Shown one piece after another: positions 24,326 to 31,798 of a stretch of 31,971 nt of DNA. The notes beneath the pieces were generated by a model, which was not told where the DNA came from, did not search any database, and saw only the letters and a program-made list of their open reading frames with translations. Every line of letters starts with the position of its first letter. Positions within the stretch are counted from its first letter, which is position 1. Made by a program: the position numbers and the translations under genes. Source of the DNA: a virus; the IMG/VR virus record IMGVR_UViG_3300021373_000717, positions 1 through 31,971 of that record; one strand, 5' to 3'.

Positions 24326-25225
24326 CTAAACCTCGATCATAAACGTGCTTTTAGGTGGGTCTTCTACTCTGTCTCTTGGATAAGGGGCAATACCCAAGTG
24401 ATCAATTATTATCCCGAAGCTCTCTATCTTCTGAGCAACTTCGTTGATGTTCTGTTTTGCGTAGGCTGCTGTACCAACATTGTCAAACCACATGTTAAAA
24501 CGCCCGTGGTTATCGCTAACTCTGCCTTGCAACCAGATGTGATCTCTATCGCCTATCTCTGTGTCTATGTTAATCTCCCAGTCATCATCACTGCCTAGCA
24601 ACTGGTCAAAACCCATCCATTCCTCTTCACCAGCATTTATCTCTCCCTCTCCAAAGTCAACTGAATTACTGCCTTCCGCTGCTTCCTCAAACTCTCGTGC
24701 TTCTGGCGCTTCCCAGAGGAAGCTGGACGGATCAGACTTTTCAAGCTCAATTTCGACAGGGGGTAAGTCAGTAAACAAATCTAGCTCGCCAGATACAGAG
24801 CTTTCCCCGCTTTCTATTGCCGCTTTTAAATCTGTAAGCAGCTTCTCTACATCCTCATTGTCATCTACCTTGGAAGATGTGTTTTCAAATACTTGGTCTA
24901 GCTTGGACTGTCTTGTCGGCTCTTGGCCTTCTGTCTTTGGCCCTTCTTTGACTTCTGTGTCAGCAGGAGTTTCTGTTGACGTGACCCTGACATTTACATC
25001 TTCACCAGAAACCTGTGCAAAACTACCTACTAAATTTACTGTACCGTTTTCAGTCTCTAGCGTTATAGACTTGCCGTCTTCAGATACCGTCCCCTTAACT
25101 ACCTGTCCTTCCGGTAGGTCTAGCTCTTGGACTGTGTCAGAGGAGAGAGCTATCGTCAGGTTTTGGGTGGTATCTACCTGCGTTGCTGCATAGTTCGCAA
25201 CGGAGTTTTCTGGCGATATAATCAT
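24326..25225 (-). CDS. Unknown protein with FliK-like N- and C-terminal patterns
   Basis: 299 residues, acidic centre (about 95-225, rich in Glu, Asp, Ser). The N-terminal part has LPEGQVVKGTVSEDGKSITL followed by NGTVNL, a small beta-barrel-like pattern. The C-terminus (about 230-299) has IWLQGRVSDNHGRFNMWF, then a helix with NINEVAQKIESFGI and DHLGIAP. This order of strands and helix resembles the C-terminal domain of flagellar hook-length control proteins (FliK). It is similarity of pattern only, and no phage role of this type is established to me. The gene sits between a lipoprotein gene and the holin; the holin ATG follows its stop directly (TAGATG). It could be a tail or lysis accessory protein. 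Confidence 0.6.
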   Translation of the reverse strand: MIISPENSVANYAATQVDTTQNLTIALSSDTVQELDLPEGQVVKGTVSEDGKSITLETENGTVNLVGSFAQVSGEDVNVRVTSTETPADTEVKEGPKTEGQEPTRQSKLDQVFENTSSKVDDNEDVEKLLTDLKAAIESGESSVSGELDLFTDLPPVEIELEKSDPSSFLWEAPEAREFEEAAEGSNSVDFGEGEINAGEEEWMGFDQLLGSDDDWEINIDTEIGDRDHIWLQGRVSDNHGRFNMWFDNVGTAAYAKQNINEVAQKIESFGIIIDHLGIAPYPRDRVEDPPKSTFMIEV

Positions 25226-25263
25226 CCATCACAACGTCAACAAATAGAGCCTTACCAAAGCAT

Positions 25264-25494
25264 CTAGGTTTCGGATGACTTTCCCTCAGTATCCTCCTCG
25301 ACGATCTCGTCGATGGTTTCACATACATCAGGAACAGCTACGCCTGTAGTTACTTCAGTAGCCACACGCCCCACAGCCCGAATGCCTTTATAGACACCAG
25401 AGCAATACAGGTCTTTATTAGCGATCATATCCTCAGACACCGTGCATCCGGTGAATACAAATAAACTACTCAGGATTAGGGAAATCGATTTCAT
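25264..25494 (-). CDS. Small predicted lipoprotein
   Basis: 76 residues. The start MKSISLILSSLFVF is a short signal peptide followed by FTGC, so Cys17 would be lipidated (lipobox -3 Phe is unusual but tolerated). Thr at +2 predicts outer-membrane sorting. The mature part is about 60 residues with two further Cys (YCSGVY and DVCETI) that could form a disulfide, and an acidic end. The gene overlaps the lipase gene by 29 bases, with AGAGG upstream of ATG 25494. Possible roles are an outer-membrane spanin subunit, a superinfection-exclusion lipoprotein, or a protein guarding against the neighbouring lipase. None can be chosen from sequence alone. Confidence 0.7.
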   Translation of the reverse strand: MKSISLILSSLFVFTGCTVSEDMIANKDLYCSGVYKGIRAVGRVATEVTTGVAVPDVCETIDEIVEEDTEGKSSET

Positions 25495-26239
25495 CTTCTA
25501 TCCTCTTCAGCTCTCTTAGTTCGCCTTTGGTTAGGGGGACAACCTTCTTGGCTTCTCGCTCCTGCCCGTCAAGGAACAGCTTCAGCCTTTCTTTATAGCC
25601 GTCCATCATGTGGTCTGCTATACGGTCTTTCAGATCGCCCCTGTCAGCAACTCTGGTGTCTTTGCTTGGGTTTATATAGTCAGGGCCGGTATTGCTGAAA
25701 TACAGCATAGTCTGTGAGCTTGAAGGGCCGTAACAAAAGCGTGGGATTCTAGCCACCATATCGCTGCCCTGCACACAAGATATTTGGTTATCCAGCGTCA
25801 TTGGCTTTTTGAAGCCCTTGAAGAACACGTTTGGCTTACCGAAAGTAATTAAGTTTATATTGTCGTGCCTACCGTTCAACATAGAGGCAGATAGCTCTGC
25901 TAACGCACCACCAAGACTATGGCCGCAAATCAACGTGCGTTTCTTGGGGTCTATGTGTTTCTTAACTTCTTTCCAGACTGACTTATGCGCCATAGCAAAC
26001 CCGCCGTGACACAGCCTACCCGCATATGGCACGGGGACTACGAGCGCGTCTGTTAACCAATCCCTGCCCTGCTGTGTACCCCTGAAGGCTATTATGTCTA
26101 TGGTCTTACGCTTTGCCACATATACTGTAGTTGATGTCCACTTGCTCTCTATGTGAATAGCATCTACTTTGTTCCGCTTTTTGTAGGCGTTCATCGCCCA
26201 GCTACAAGCCATATTAAGCAGTACGGGATCGAGTTTCAT
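25466..26239 (-). CDS. Class 3 lipase (alpha/beta hydrolase)
   Basis: 257 residues; ester hydrolase of the lipase class 3 family (fungal-type). Visible features are the oxyanion-side IIAFRGTQQGRDWLTD (about 49-64), the nucleophile elbow GHSLGG with Ser108, a strand with ITFGKPNVF, the acid in VQGSDMVARIP (Asp160), and His210 in RIADHMMDGY. The Ser-Asp-His triad is therefore complete and activity is likely. No signal peptide is present, so it would act in the cytoplasm, be released at lysis, or be carried in the virion. It overlaps the upstream small membrane protein by ATGA and the downstream lipoprotein by 29 bases. A lipase in a phage lysis/tail region is uncommon. The substrate (phospholipid or host surface lipid) is unknown. 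Confidence 0.85.
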   Translation of the reverse strand: MKLDPVLLNMACSWAMNAYKKRNKVDAIHIESKWTSTTVYVAKRKTIDIIAFRGTQQGRDWLTDALVVPVPYAGRLCHGGFAMAHKSVWKEVKKHIDPKKRTLICGHSLGGALAELSASMLNGRHDNINLITFGKPNVFFKGFKKPMTLDNQISCVQGSDMVARIPRFCYGPSSSQTMLYFSNTGPDYINPSKDTRVADRGDLKDRIADHMMDGYKERLKLFLDGQEREAKKVVPLTKGELRELKRIEDEIDFPNPE

Positions 26240-26463
26240 TTATCAGCCTTGTTTTCTAGTCGCTTGAAGATTGCACCCAACAAGTCTTTGATCTCGCGTA
26301 TGTCTTCGCGGTAATCGTCTTTAGCAACGTACTTTTCAGGTATCGTTTTCATCTCGGAGTCAATACGGTCTAGTAGGGTATAGATGCGGGTGTACGCCCA
26401 CGCCGCCAGAAAGCCACCGATCAGGATAATTACATCAAAGACTATCTGACCCGTAAGTTGCAT
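26236..26463 (-). CDS. Small membrane protein with C-terminal coiled coil
   Basis: 75 residues: one hydrophobic segment at about 6-26 (IVFDVIILIGGFLAAWAY) and a charged, probably coiled-coil C-terminus (about 28-75, DYREDIREIKDLLGAIFKRLENK). The layout fits an inner-membrane spanin-like subunit, an antiholin or a haemolysin XhlA-like protein. It starts a cluster with the lipase, lipoprotein, holin and lysozyme, so a lysis role is plausible. The stop overlaps the lipase start (ATGA) and the start overlaps the upstream stop (TAATG). Confidence 0.65.
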   Translation of the reverse strand: MQLTGQIVFDVIILIGGFLAAWAYTRIYTLLDRIDSEMKTIPEKYVAKDDYREDIREIKDLLGAIFKRLENKADK

Positions 26464-26720
26464 TACTCAGACTCGCGTGGGTCTACCCAACCTTCTACTG
26501 CCGTGAACGTGCCGTCAGCCGCGCAGGTGTACTTGCACCCATACCAATCTTCAGGCTCTGTAACTCCAGTGATAAGAGTGGCATTGCCGCTGTTGAGATC
26601 ACCAATGATAAACTCAGCAGGATCGCCCACAGTAATTGTGTCGCTTCCCATCGTGACTGATTTGTCATCAGCAAAGAGATATCTGGATGTGTTCGTTGCA
26701 TTGTCTACAATTGTCTTCAT
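26463..26720 (-). CDS. Small tail-associated protein of unknown function
   Basis: 85 residues, beta-rich and acidic, with TSRYLFADDKSVTM, GDPAEFIIGDLNS and PEDWYGCKYTC. I know similar small proteins from marine phages next to fibre genes, without assigned function. It could be a fibre-assembly chaperone or a small tip subunit. It is the first gene after the two large fibres; a weak AAAGG lies 9 bases before ATG 26720. Confidence 0.6.
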   Translation of the reverse strand: MKTIVDNATNTSRYLFADDKSVTMGSDTITVGDPAEFIIGDLNSGNATLITGVTEPEDWYGCKYTCAADGTFTAVEGWVDPRESE

Positions 26721-26723
26721 GTT

Positions 26724-29261
26724 TTAACCTTTCAGTAAAAGTGTTGTGTTAGCTATTGCCTTTCCAGCCGTCACGCTGGAAGACGTTGTGGAAAGTGTGC
26801 CATCGTCTTGGACGTAGTAGGTGCTTCCGATTGTGAGGTTGGGTACTGCGCCTGTAAGCTGTAAAACAATACCCGTGCCGTAGTTTGAGTTTCCCTCGTC
26901 ACGATATGTAATAACTGATCTATTTATATTTGCGTTGTAAGAAACTGCAATGTTTTTTGTGCTCGCTGCATTGAAGGTAACAGGAGTGCCAAAACTTATA
27001 CTCGTGCCACTTACAGTACCAATAGCATAGTTACCGTTATCTGGAGTTGTATCTTCATCACGATAAGCAAATATAAATACATTTGATGTGGTATCGAACG
27101 CGCCTCCGTAAGAATCGCTGCCAGCCAACGCAGCTATAACTGTCGCATCACCAAATGAGATAGACGTTCCTGATACTGTCCCAACCACCGCTGTAGGAAC
27201 TTGACCATTTTTATAGGCTATAATTGTTTTATCATTTGAAGGATCATACACAGTAACATTGTCATATATGATAGAGGAATTATAAGTTACTTGAGTACCC
27301 ACACTAGGTGTAGTTCCACTTACTGAAATAACAACTGCTGCACCGTAATAGGAATTGTTTACATCTTGAAAAGATAATACATACTTGTTAGCAGTCGTAT
27401 CATAAGCCAAACTTTGTTGACGCGCATCTGCTGTCGCAGTGCTGGCCGTAGACCCTACGGATACTGATGTTCCAGAAACAGTTAATACTGTCGCCTTGCC
27501 TACGTTACTTCCTGTATTGTATGTAGTTAAGTGGTTAGCGGTATCTGGACTGTAAGCTAAAGTAGCAAAAAATCCACCGTCTGCTACTATAGATACCGCT
27601 GTTCCGAATGAAATGCTTGTTCCGCTAACCGTGCCAACGATTGCTTTACCCGTGTCGCTGTTATCGTCGTCTTGATAAACAATTAAAACCTTGTCTTGTC
27701 CTGTGTCATAGCTAATAGCTATGTATTTAGTAGTCACGTTGCTAAAGGCAACAGGAGTGCCGTAGGTAATAGAGTTATCTGATGCAGGTGTAGCAACCAC
27801 TGCATATCCATAATTACTTGTGCCTCTCCAAGCAATGATTGTTTTATTGCTGTCAGGATCGTAGCAACTAGCGGTATATTCTGTGGCAGATGTTTGGAAG
27901 ACAGCTTCAGAACCAAGCGTTCCTGTATAAGCCAAAGGCAACAACGACCCGTTAGTAATCACCCCGCCCTCGACAACCACCTCGCCTGATGCAGAGTTGT
28001 TGATAGCTTGGTTGGTGATGCCTGCGAAGTTGTCAGATGTGGTTCCTGCGTTGGCCCATATAATGCCTGTGCCGTAACTGCTGTTGCCCTGATCCTTATA
28101 AACAATCGCAGTATTTTTAGCAGATGAATTGTAAGCAGCCCATATATAGTCATTCGCCGCTGTACCAAAAACTTGCGGCGTACTGGTGGTAACAGTTGTT
28201 CCTGAAAGAGTTACGGGAACAACATAACCTTTACTGGAATCATTTTGGTCTTGGTACGCAACATTAAATATACCTGAACTGCTATCGTAGGCAATAGACG
28301 GATAAGATGCGTTTGTCCCTGAAACAGTTACCGCGCTTCCTACCGCAAACCCAGACCCACTTGTATTACCAGCTTGTATGGTGAGAATTCCGCCGCTACC
28401 GCTATCGTGCCAAGCAGCTACAAATTTATCGTCTGTTGGGCTGTAGGCTATGCCTATATATTGATTCGTGCCATTAGAATCAAGTTGCGTTGAACTTCCG
28501 AAGCTAATCGACGTTCCGCTTACAGTGCCTGAAATAATCTCAATACCTGTTCCATTATAAATTATGATAACTTTGTTATTTGTTGAGTCAAAGGTTATAC
28601 CGATTCTGTATGATTCTCCCCCGTCTATATCTGTGGCACTGCCAAAGCTAATCGACGTTCCGCTTACCGTGCCGACTATCGCTTTGCCTTTATTAGAATC
28701 ACCCGCATCTCTATAGGCGACCACTACTTTATCCGCAGCGGTCTCATAGGTAGCTGCATTCCAAAAAACATTTGCAGACTCATAAACAACTTTAGTTCCA
28801 AAGCTAATACTCGTCCCGCTTACAGTGCCAACATTTGCAGTTCCATAGTTGCTGTTTGCTCCATCTCTATAGACCACTATTACTTTATATGTGTCTGGAT
28901 CGTATGTGCCACCAATATAACTCACATCGTTTCCAGTGCTGAATTGAACAGCCGTACCCCAGCTAATTGAGTTCCCTGTAACGGTTCCCACAGCAGCTTT
29001 TCCTTTGTTGGAGTCACCGGCGTCTGAGTAAAATACAACTATCTTATCGTTATATGAATCGTAAACTACAACAGAGTATGTAGTGTTGGCTGCCTCAAAA
29101 ATAGCCGCTGACCCAAAACCAGCAGCCGTAGCTTCAACTGCTTTAACAGTCCCATCACTCTGCAAGATTACAGTTTGACCAGTAGCCAGATTACCACTGG
29201 CCGTGGCCGTTATGACTTTTGCGCCGCCACCTGCTGGCAGTAAATCGCTTAGATTGCTCAT
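26724..29261 (-). CDS. Tail fibre-like protein, two seven-repeat beta-propeller blocks (paralogue 2)
   Basis: 845 residues, probably receptor-binding. Layout: a short N-terminal module (GQTVILQSDGTVKAV, to about 47), a block of seven repeats (48-402), a linker module (NFAGITNQAINNSASG...GGVITN, 403-446), a second block of seven repeats (447-799) and a C-terminal module (GSTYYVQDDGTLSTTSSS, 800-845). Each repeat is about 50 residues with a strand like VGTVSGTSISFG and one like YDxxxxKVVIAYRD. Seven repeats in about 353 residues is the size of a seven-bladed propeller. Residues vary much more here than in the upstream paralogue, and some repeats lack the VSGTSIS core. The start overlaps the upstream stop (ATGA). 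Fibre function is inferred from context and repeat style. Confidence 0.75.
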   Translation of the reverse strand: MSNLSDLLPAGGGAKVITATASGNLATGQTVILQSDGTVKAVEATAAGFGSAAIFEAANTTYSVVVYDSYNDKIVVFYSDAGDSNKGKAAVGTVTGNSISWGTAVQFSTGNDVSYIGGTYDPDTYKVIVVYRDGANSNYGTANVGTVSGTSISFGTKVVYESANVFWNAATYETAADKVVVAYRDAGDSNKGKAIVGTVSGTSISFGSATDIDGGESYRIGITFDSTNNKVIIIYNGTGIEIISGTVSGTSISFGSSTQLDSNGTNQYIGIAYSPTDDKFVAAWHDSGSGGILTIQAGNTSGSGFAVGSAVTVSGTNASYPSIAYDSSSGIFNVAYQDQNDSSKGYVVPVTLSGTTVTTSTPQVFGTAANDYIWAAYNSSAKNTAIVYKDQGNSSYGTGIIWANAGTTSDNFAGITNQAINNSASGEVVVEGGVITNGSLLPLAYTGTLGSEAVFQTSATEYTASCYDPDSNKTIIAWRGTSNYGYAVVATPASDNSITYGTPVAFSNVTTKYIAISYDTGQDKVLIVYQDDDNSDTGKAIVGTVSGTSISFGTAVSIVADGGFFATLAYSPDTANHLTTYNTGSNVGKATVLTVSGTSVSVGSTASTATADARQQSLAYDTTANKYVLSFQDVNNSYYGAAVVISVSGTTPSVGTQVTYNSSIIYDNVTVYDPSNDKTIIAYKNGQVPTAVVGTVSGTSISFGDATVIAALAGSDSYGGAFDTTSNVFIFAYRDEDTTPDNGNYAIGTVSGTSISFGTPVTFNAASTKNIAVSYNANINRSVITYRDEGNSNYGTGIVLQLTGAVPNLTIGSTYYVQDDGTLSTTSSSVTAGKAIANTTLLLKG
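26865..27923 (-). repeat. Seven-repeat block 2 of fibre paralogue 2
   Basis: Residues 447-799: seven copies of a strand pair centred on the positions SNKTIIAW, QDKVLIVY, ANHLTTY, ANKYVLSF, NDKTIIAY, SNVFIFAY and INRSVITY. The lengths sum to a seven-bladed propeller. Confidence 0.7.
28056..29120 (-). repeat. Seven-repeat block 1 of fibre paralogue 2
   Basis: Residues 48-402: seven copies centred on NDKIVVFY, TYKVIVVY, ADKVVVAY, NNKVIIIY, DDKFVAAW, GIFNVAY and KNTAIVY. Confidence 0.7.
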
Positions 29262-31798
29262 GTGCTGTAATCCAGATTGATGCTTGTGGTGGACATCGCT
29301 TTGCCAGCGGTCACTGAAGAAGATGTGGTGCTAAGTGTGCCGTCATCTTGGACGTAGTAGGTCGTGTTAGGCACGAGGTTTGGATATGCGCCTGAAACCT
29401 GCAACCCTTTTGCCGTTCCGTAGTTACTGTTACCAGTATCTTTGTAAACGACCACAGAAGTATTTTGATTAGAATCAAAAGTAGCAGCCATATAAGCAAG
29501 ATTATTGCTAATCAGACTTACAGCAGAACCGTAAGAGATGGATGTTCCAGATACGGTTCCGATGCGGTAATAGCCAAGACTACTTGATTTGTAAAAGAAA
29601 ATTATTTTGTTATCACTGCTATCGAAAGTGGTAGCACCTAAGTTATGCACCTCTTCAATAACAAGTTCCGTTCCAAAAGATATACTTGTTCCCGAAACAG
29701 TACCGACCACTGATCCAGTATAGTCGCTATTGTATGCGTCCCTGTAATTTATAACGACTTTTCCAGCATTCGAGTCAAAAGCAGCAGAAAGATTTTGTCC
29801 AGCCACGCTTCCTATTGCTACCCTAGTTCCAAAAGAAATAGAAGTTCCACTTACTGTACCTACAATGCCGTATGTACCGCCGCCTGCAATACTGTAAGGT
29901 ATAACTACTTTGTTATTAGTAGAGTCAAAAACAAAATTACCAAAGGCAGCACTCAACGGCCCTGTTGAGTCCACCACCACCTCAGTTCCAAACGATATAG
30001 AAGTGCCAGAGACTGTGCCAACGATTGTAGTTAAATATTGACTGTTTCCATCGTCACGGTATCCAGCAACCACTTTGTTAGAATTACTATCGAATGTCGC
30101 ACCTATAAATGTAGTAGCGGCTGAAGCGAAAACCACCTCAGAACCAAAGGATATTGACGTTCCTGAGACTGTCCCAACGATAGCCGTGCCGTATTCCGAG
30201 TTCGCTACATCCGAATAGACTATAACTACTTTGTTATTGCTGGAATCAAAGGTAACATCTACATAGCTGGTTGAGGCCGCTGCAAAAACTACAGGAGTCC
30301 CCCACGATATACTTGTGCCTGATACCGTACCCACTGCACAAGTACCGTGTTGATTACTATCGTCTTTATAAGCCACCACGATTTTGTTATTACTGCTGTC
30401 GAACGCTATGCCCTGATACTCGGTTGCAGTGGACTGGTACACCGCCGCAGAGCCTAGTGATCCTGTATAGGCAAATGGCAACAACTGACTGTTGGTCACC
30501 ACACCGCCCTTCATCGTGATATTGCCGCTTGCTGCGTTGGATATGGCTGCGTCTGCTATGCCGAGGAAGCTGGTGGCACTCGTTGATAAAGCTCGGAAAA
30601 CCACCGCTGTGCCGTAATCTGAATTACCAGCATCTTGATAGGCTATGGCAACTGTTGAAGCGTTAGAGTCATAAACAGCGTTGATGTACTGTGATGCAGC
30701 CCCTTCAAACTGAACAGCACTGCTAAAAGAAATGGACGTTCCGCTTACCGTGCCAGTTAGAACCTCTCCCGCACTATTATTATTGTTATAAGCTATAACT
30801 ACTTTTTTAGCGTTGGTATCATAAGCTACTGAGGGGTAAGTGGTAGACGCATTGTGAAAGTTTGTTGTACTCCCAAAACTAATAGACGTACCAGACACAG
30901 TGCCGACCACAGCTTTACCATAGTTGCTGTCACTACTGTCTCTATAAACAATAACCACTTTTTGGGCATTAGCATCATAGGCTATTGAAGTTTCTTCGGA
31001 AGAAGTAGAGTTGTATGTCGTAGTCGATCCAAAAGAAATTGAAGTGCCACTAACAGTGCCGACGACAGCCGTACCGTTATTAGAGTTACCATGATCTTTA
31101 TAAGCTAAAACTACTTTTTGTGCGCTGGCATCATACGTTATCGCTAAGTTTGTGTTAACTCTATTCTCAATTGATTGGGCGCTGCCAAAGCTGATAGATG
31201 TACCACTTACAGTGCCTACGATTGCTCCACCGTATTCATTGCTCGTTGTTTGATAAAAAATAACAACTTTTTGAGCGTTAGCATCGTAGGTGATTGCAAA
31301 GTTGTCGCTATTTTGAGATTCAAAAACAACAGGAGTTCCAAAGCTGATGGACGTTCCGCTCACAGTGCCTACTATTGCAGTGCTAGAGTTAGAATTGCCA
31401 GCGTCCTTATAAGCTATAACCACTTTTTGAGCATTCGTGTCATAAGCGACAGCGGAGTATCTAGTAACCGCGCTTTCAAATACCACAGGAGTTCCAAAGC
31501 TGATGGACGTTCCGCTCACAGTTCCGACCACAGCAGTGCCGTAGTTTGAGTTGCCAGTGTCCCTGTAAGCTATAACTACCTTTTGCGCGTTAGCGTCATA
31601 AGCTGCTCCAATCTCAGTAGCCCCTGCACTCTCGTACACAACAGGACTGCCAATCGCTTGAGCCACACCGCTAACAGCTTTTACAGTTCCATTGCTTTGT
31701 AATGCCACAGTCTGGCCGCTAGATATAGCCCCATCAGCAGTAAAACTTAGCTGCTTACTGGCCGCACCCGCTGGTAAAAGATCGCTAAGATTTGTCAT
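29258..31798 (-). CDS. Tail fibre-like protein, two seven-repeat beta-propeller blocks (paralogue 1)
   Basis: 846 residues with the same architecture as the downstream gene: N-terminal module (GQTVALQSNGTVKAV), seven repeats (48-401), linker module (FLGIADAAISNAASG...GGVVTN, 402-446), seven repeats (447-798) and C-terminal module (TTYYVQDDGTLSTTSSS, 799-846). Repeats here are very regular, with nearly every one carrying VGTVSGTSISFG and YDxNAQKVVIAYxD or FDSSNNKVV. Two adjacent repeat units share 38 identical bases (31329-31366 and 31485-31522). This gene is probably a virion fibre or surface-binding protein, with the propellers presenting variable loops. No enzymatic residues are recognisable. 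The start overlaps the stop of the upstream partial gene by ATGA. Confidence 0.78.
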   Translation of the reverse strand: MTNLSDLLPAGAASKQLSFTADGAISSGQTVALQSNGTVKAVSGVAQAIGSPVVYESAGATEIGAAYDANAQKVVIAYRDTGNSNYGTAVVGTVSGTSISFGTPVVFESAVTRYSAVAYDTNAQKVVIAYKDAGNSNSSTAIVGTVSGTSISFGTPVVFESQNSDNFAITYDANAQKVVIFYQTTSNEYGGAIVGTVSGTSISFGSAQSIENRVNTNLAITYDASAQKVVLAYKDHGNSNNGTAVVGTVSGTSISFGSTTTYNSTSSEETSIAYDANAQKVVIVYRDSSDSNYGKAVVGTVSGTSISFGSTTNFHNASTTYPSVAYDTNAKKVVIAYNNNNSAGEVLTGTVSGTSISFSSAVQFEGAASQYINAVYDSNASTVAIAYQDAGNSDYGTAVVFRALSTSATSFLGIADAAISNAASGNITMKGGVVTNSQLLPFAYTGSLGSAAVYQSTATEYQGIAFDSSNNKIVVAYKDDSNQHGTCAVGTVSGTSISWGTPVVFAAASTSYVDVTFDSSNNKVVIVYSDVANSEYGTAIVGTVSGTSISFGSEVVFASAATTFIGATFDSNSNKVVAGYRDDGNSQYLTTIVGTVSGTSISFGTEVVVDSTGPLSAAFGNFVFDSTNNKVVIPYSIAGGGTYGIVGTVSGTSISFGTRVAIGSVAGQNLSAAFDSNAGKVVINYRDAYNSDYTGSVVGTVSGTSISFGTELVIEEVHNLGATTFDSSDNKIIFFYKSSSLGYYRIGTVSGTSISYGSAVSLISNNLAYMAATFDSNQNTSVVVYKDTGNSNYGTAKGLQVSGAYPNLVPNTTYYVQDDGTLSTTSSSVTAGKAMSTTSINLDYST
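29405..30460 (-). repeat. Seven-repeat block 2 of fibre paralogue 1
   Basis: Residues 447-798: seven repeats centred on NNKIVVAY, NNKVVIVY, SNKVVAGY, NNKVVIPY, AGKVVINY, DNKIIFFY and QNTSVVVY. Confidence 0.75.
30596..31657 (-). repeat. Seven-repeat block 1 of fibre paralogue 1
   Basis: Residues 48-401: seven repeats, each with a strand like AQKVVIAY (six copies; the seventh is ASTVAIAY), separated by VGTVSGTSISFG-type strands. DNA identity is high between several repeats. Confidence 0.78.

Noticed and set aside
25137-25328. Small basic - strand frame overlapping the lipoprotein gene and the next gene
   Set aside because: It is out of frame with two better-supported genes and shows no motif.
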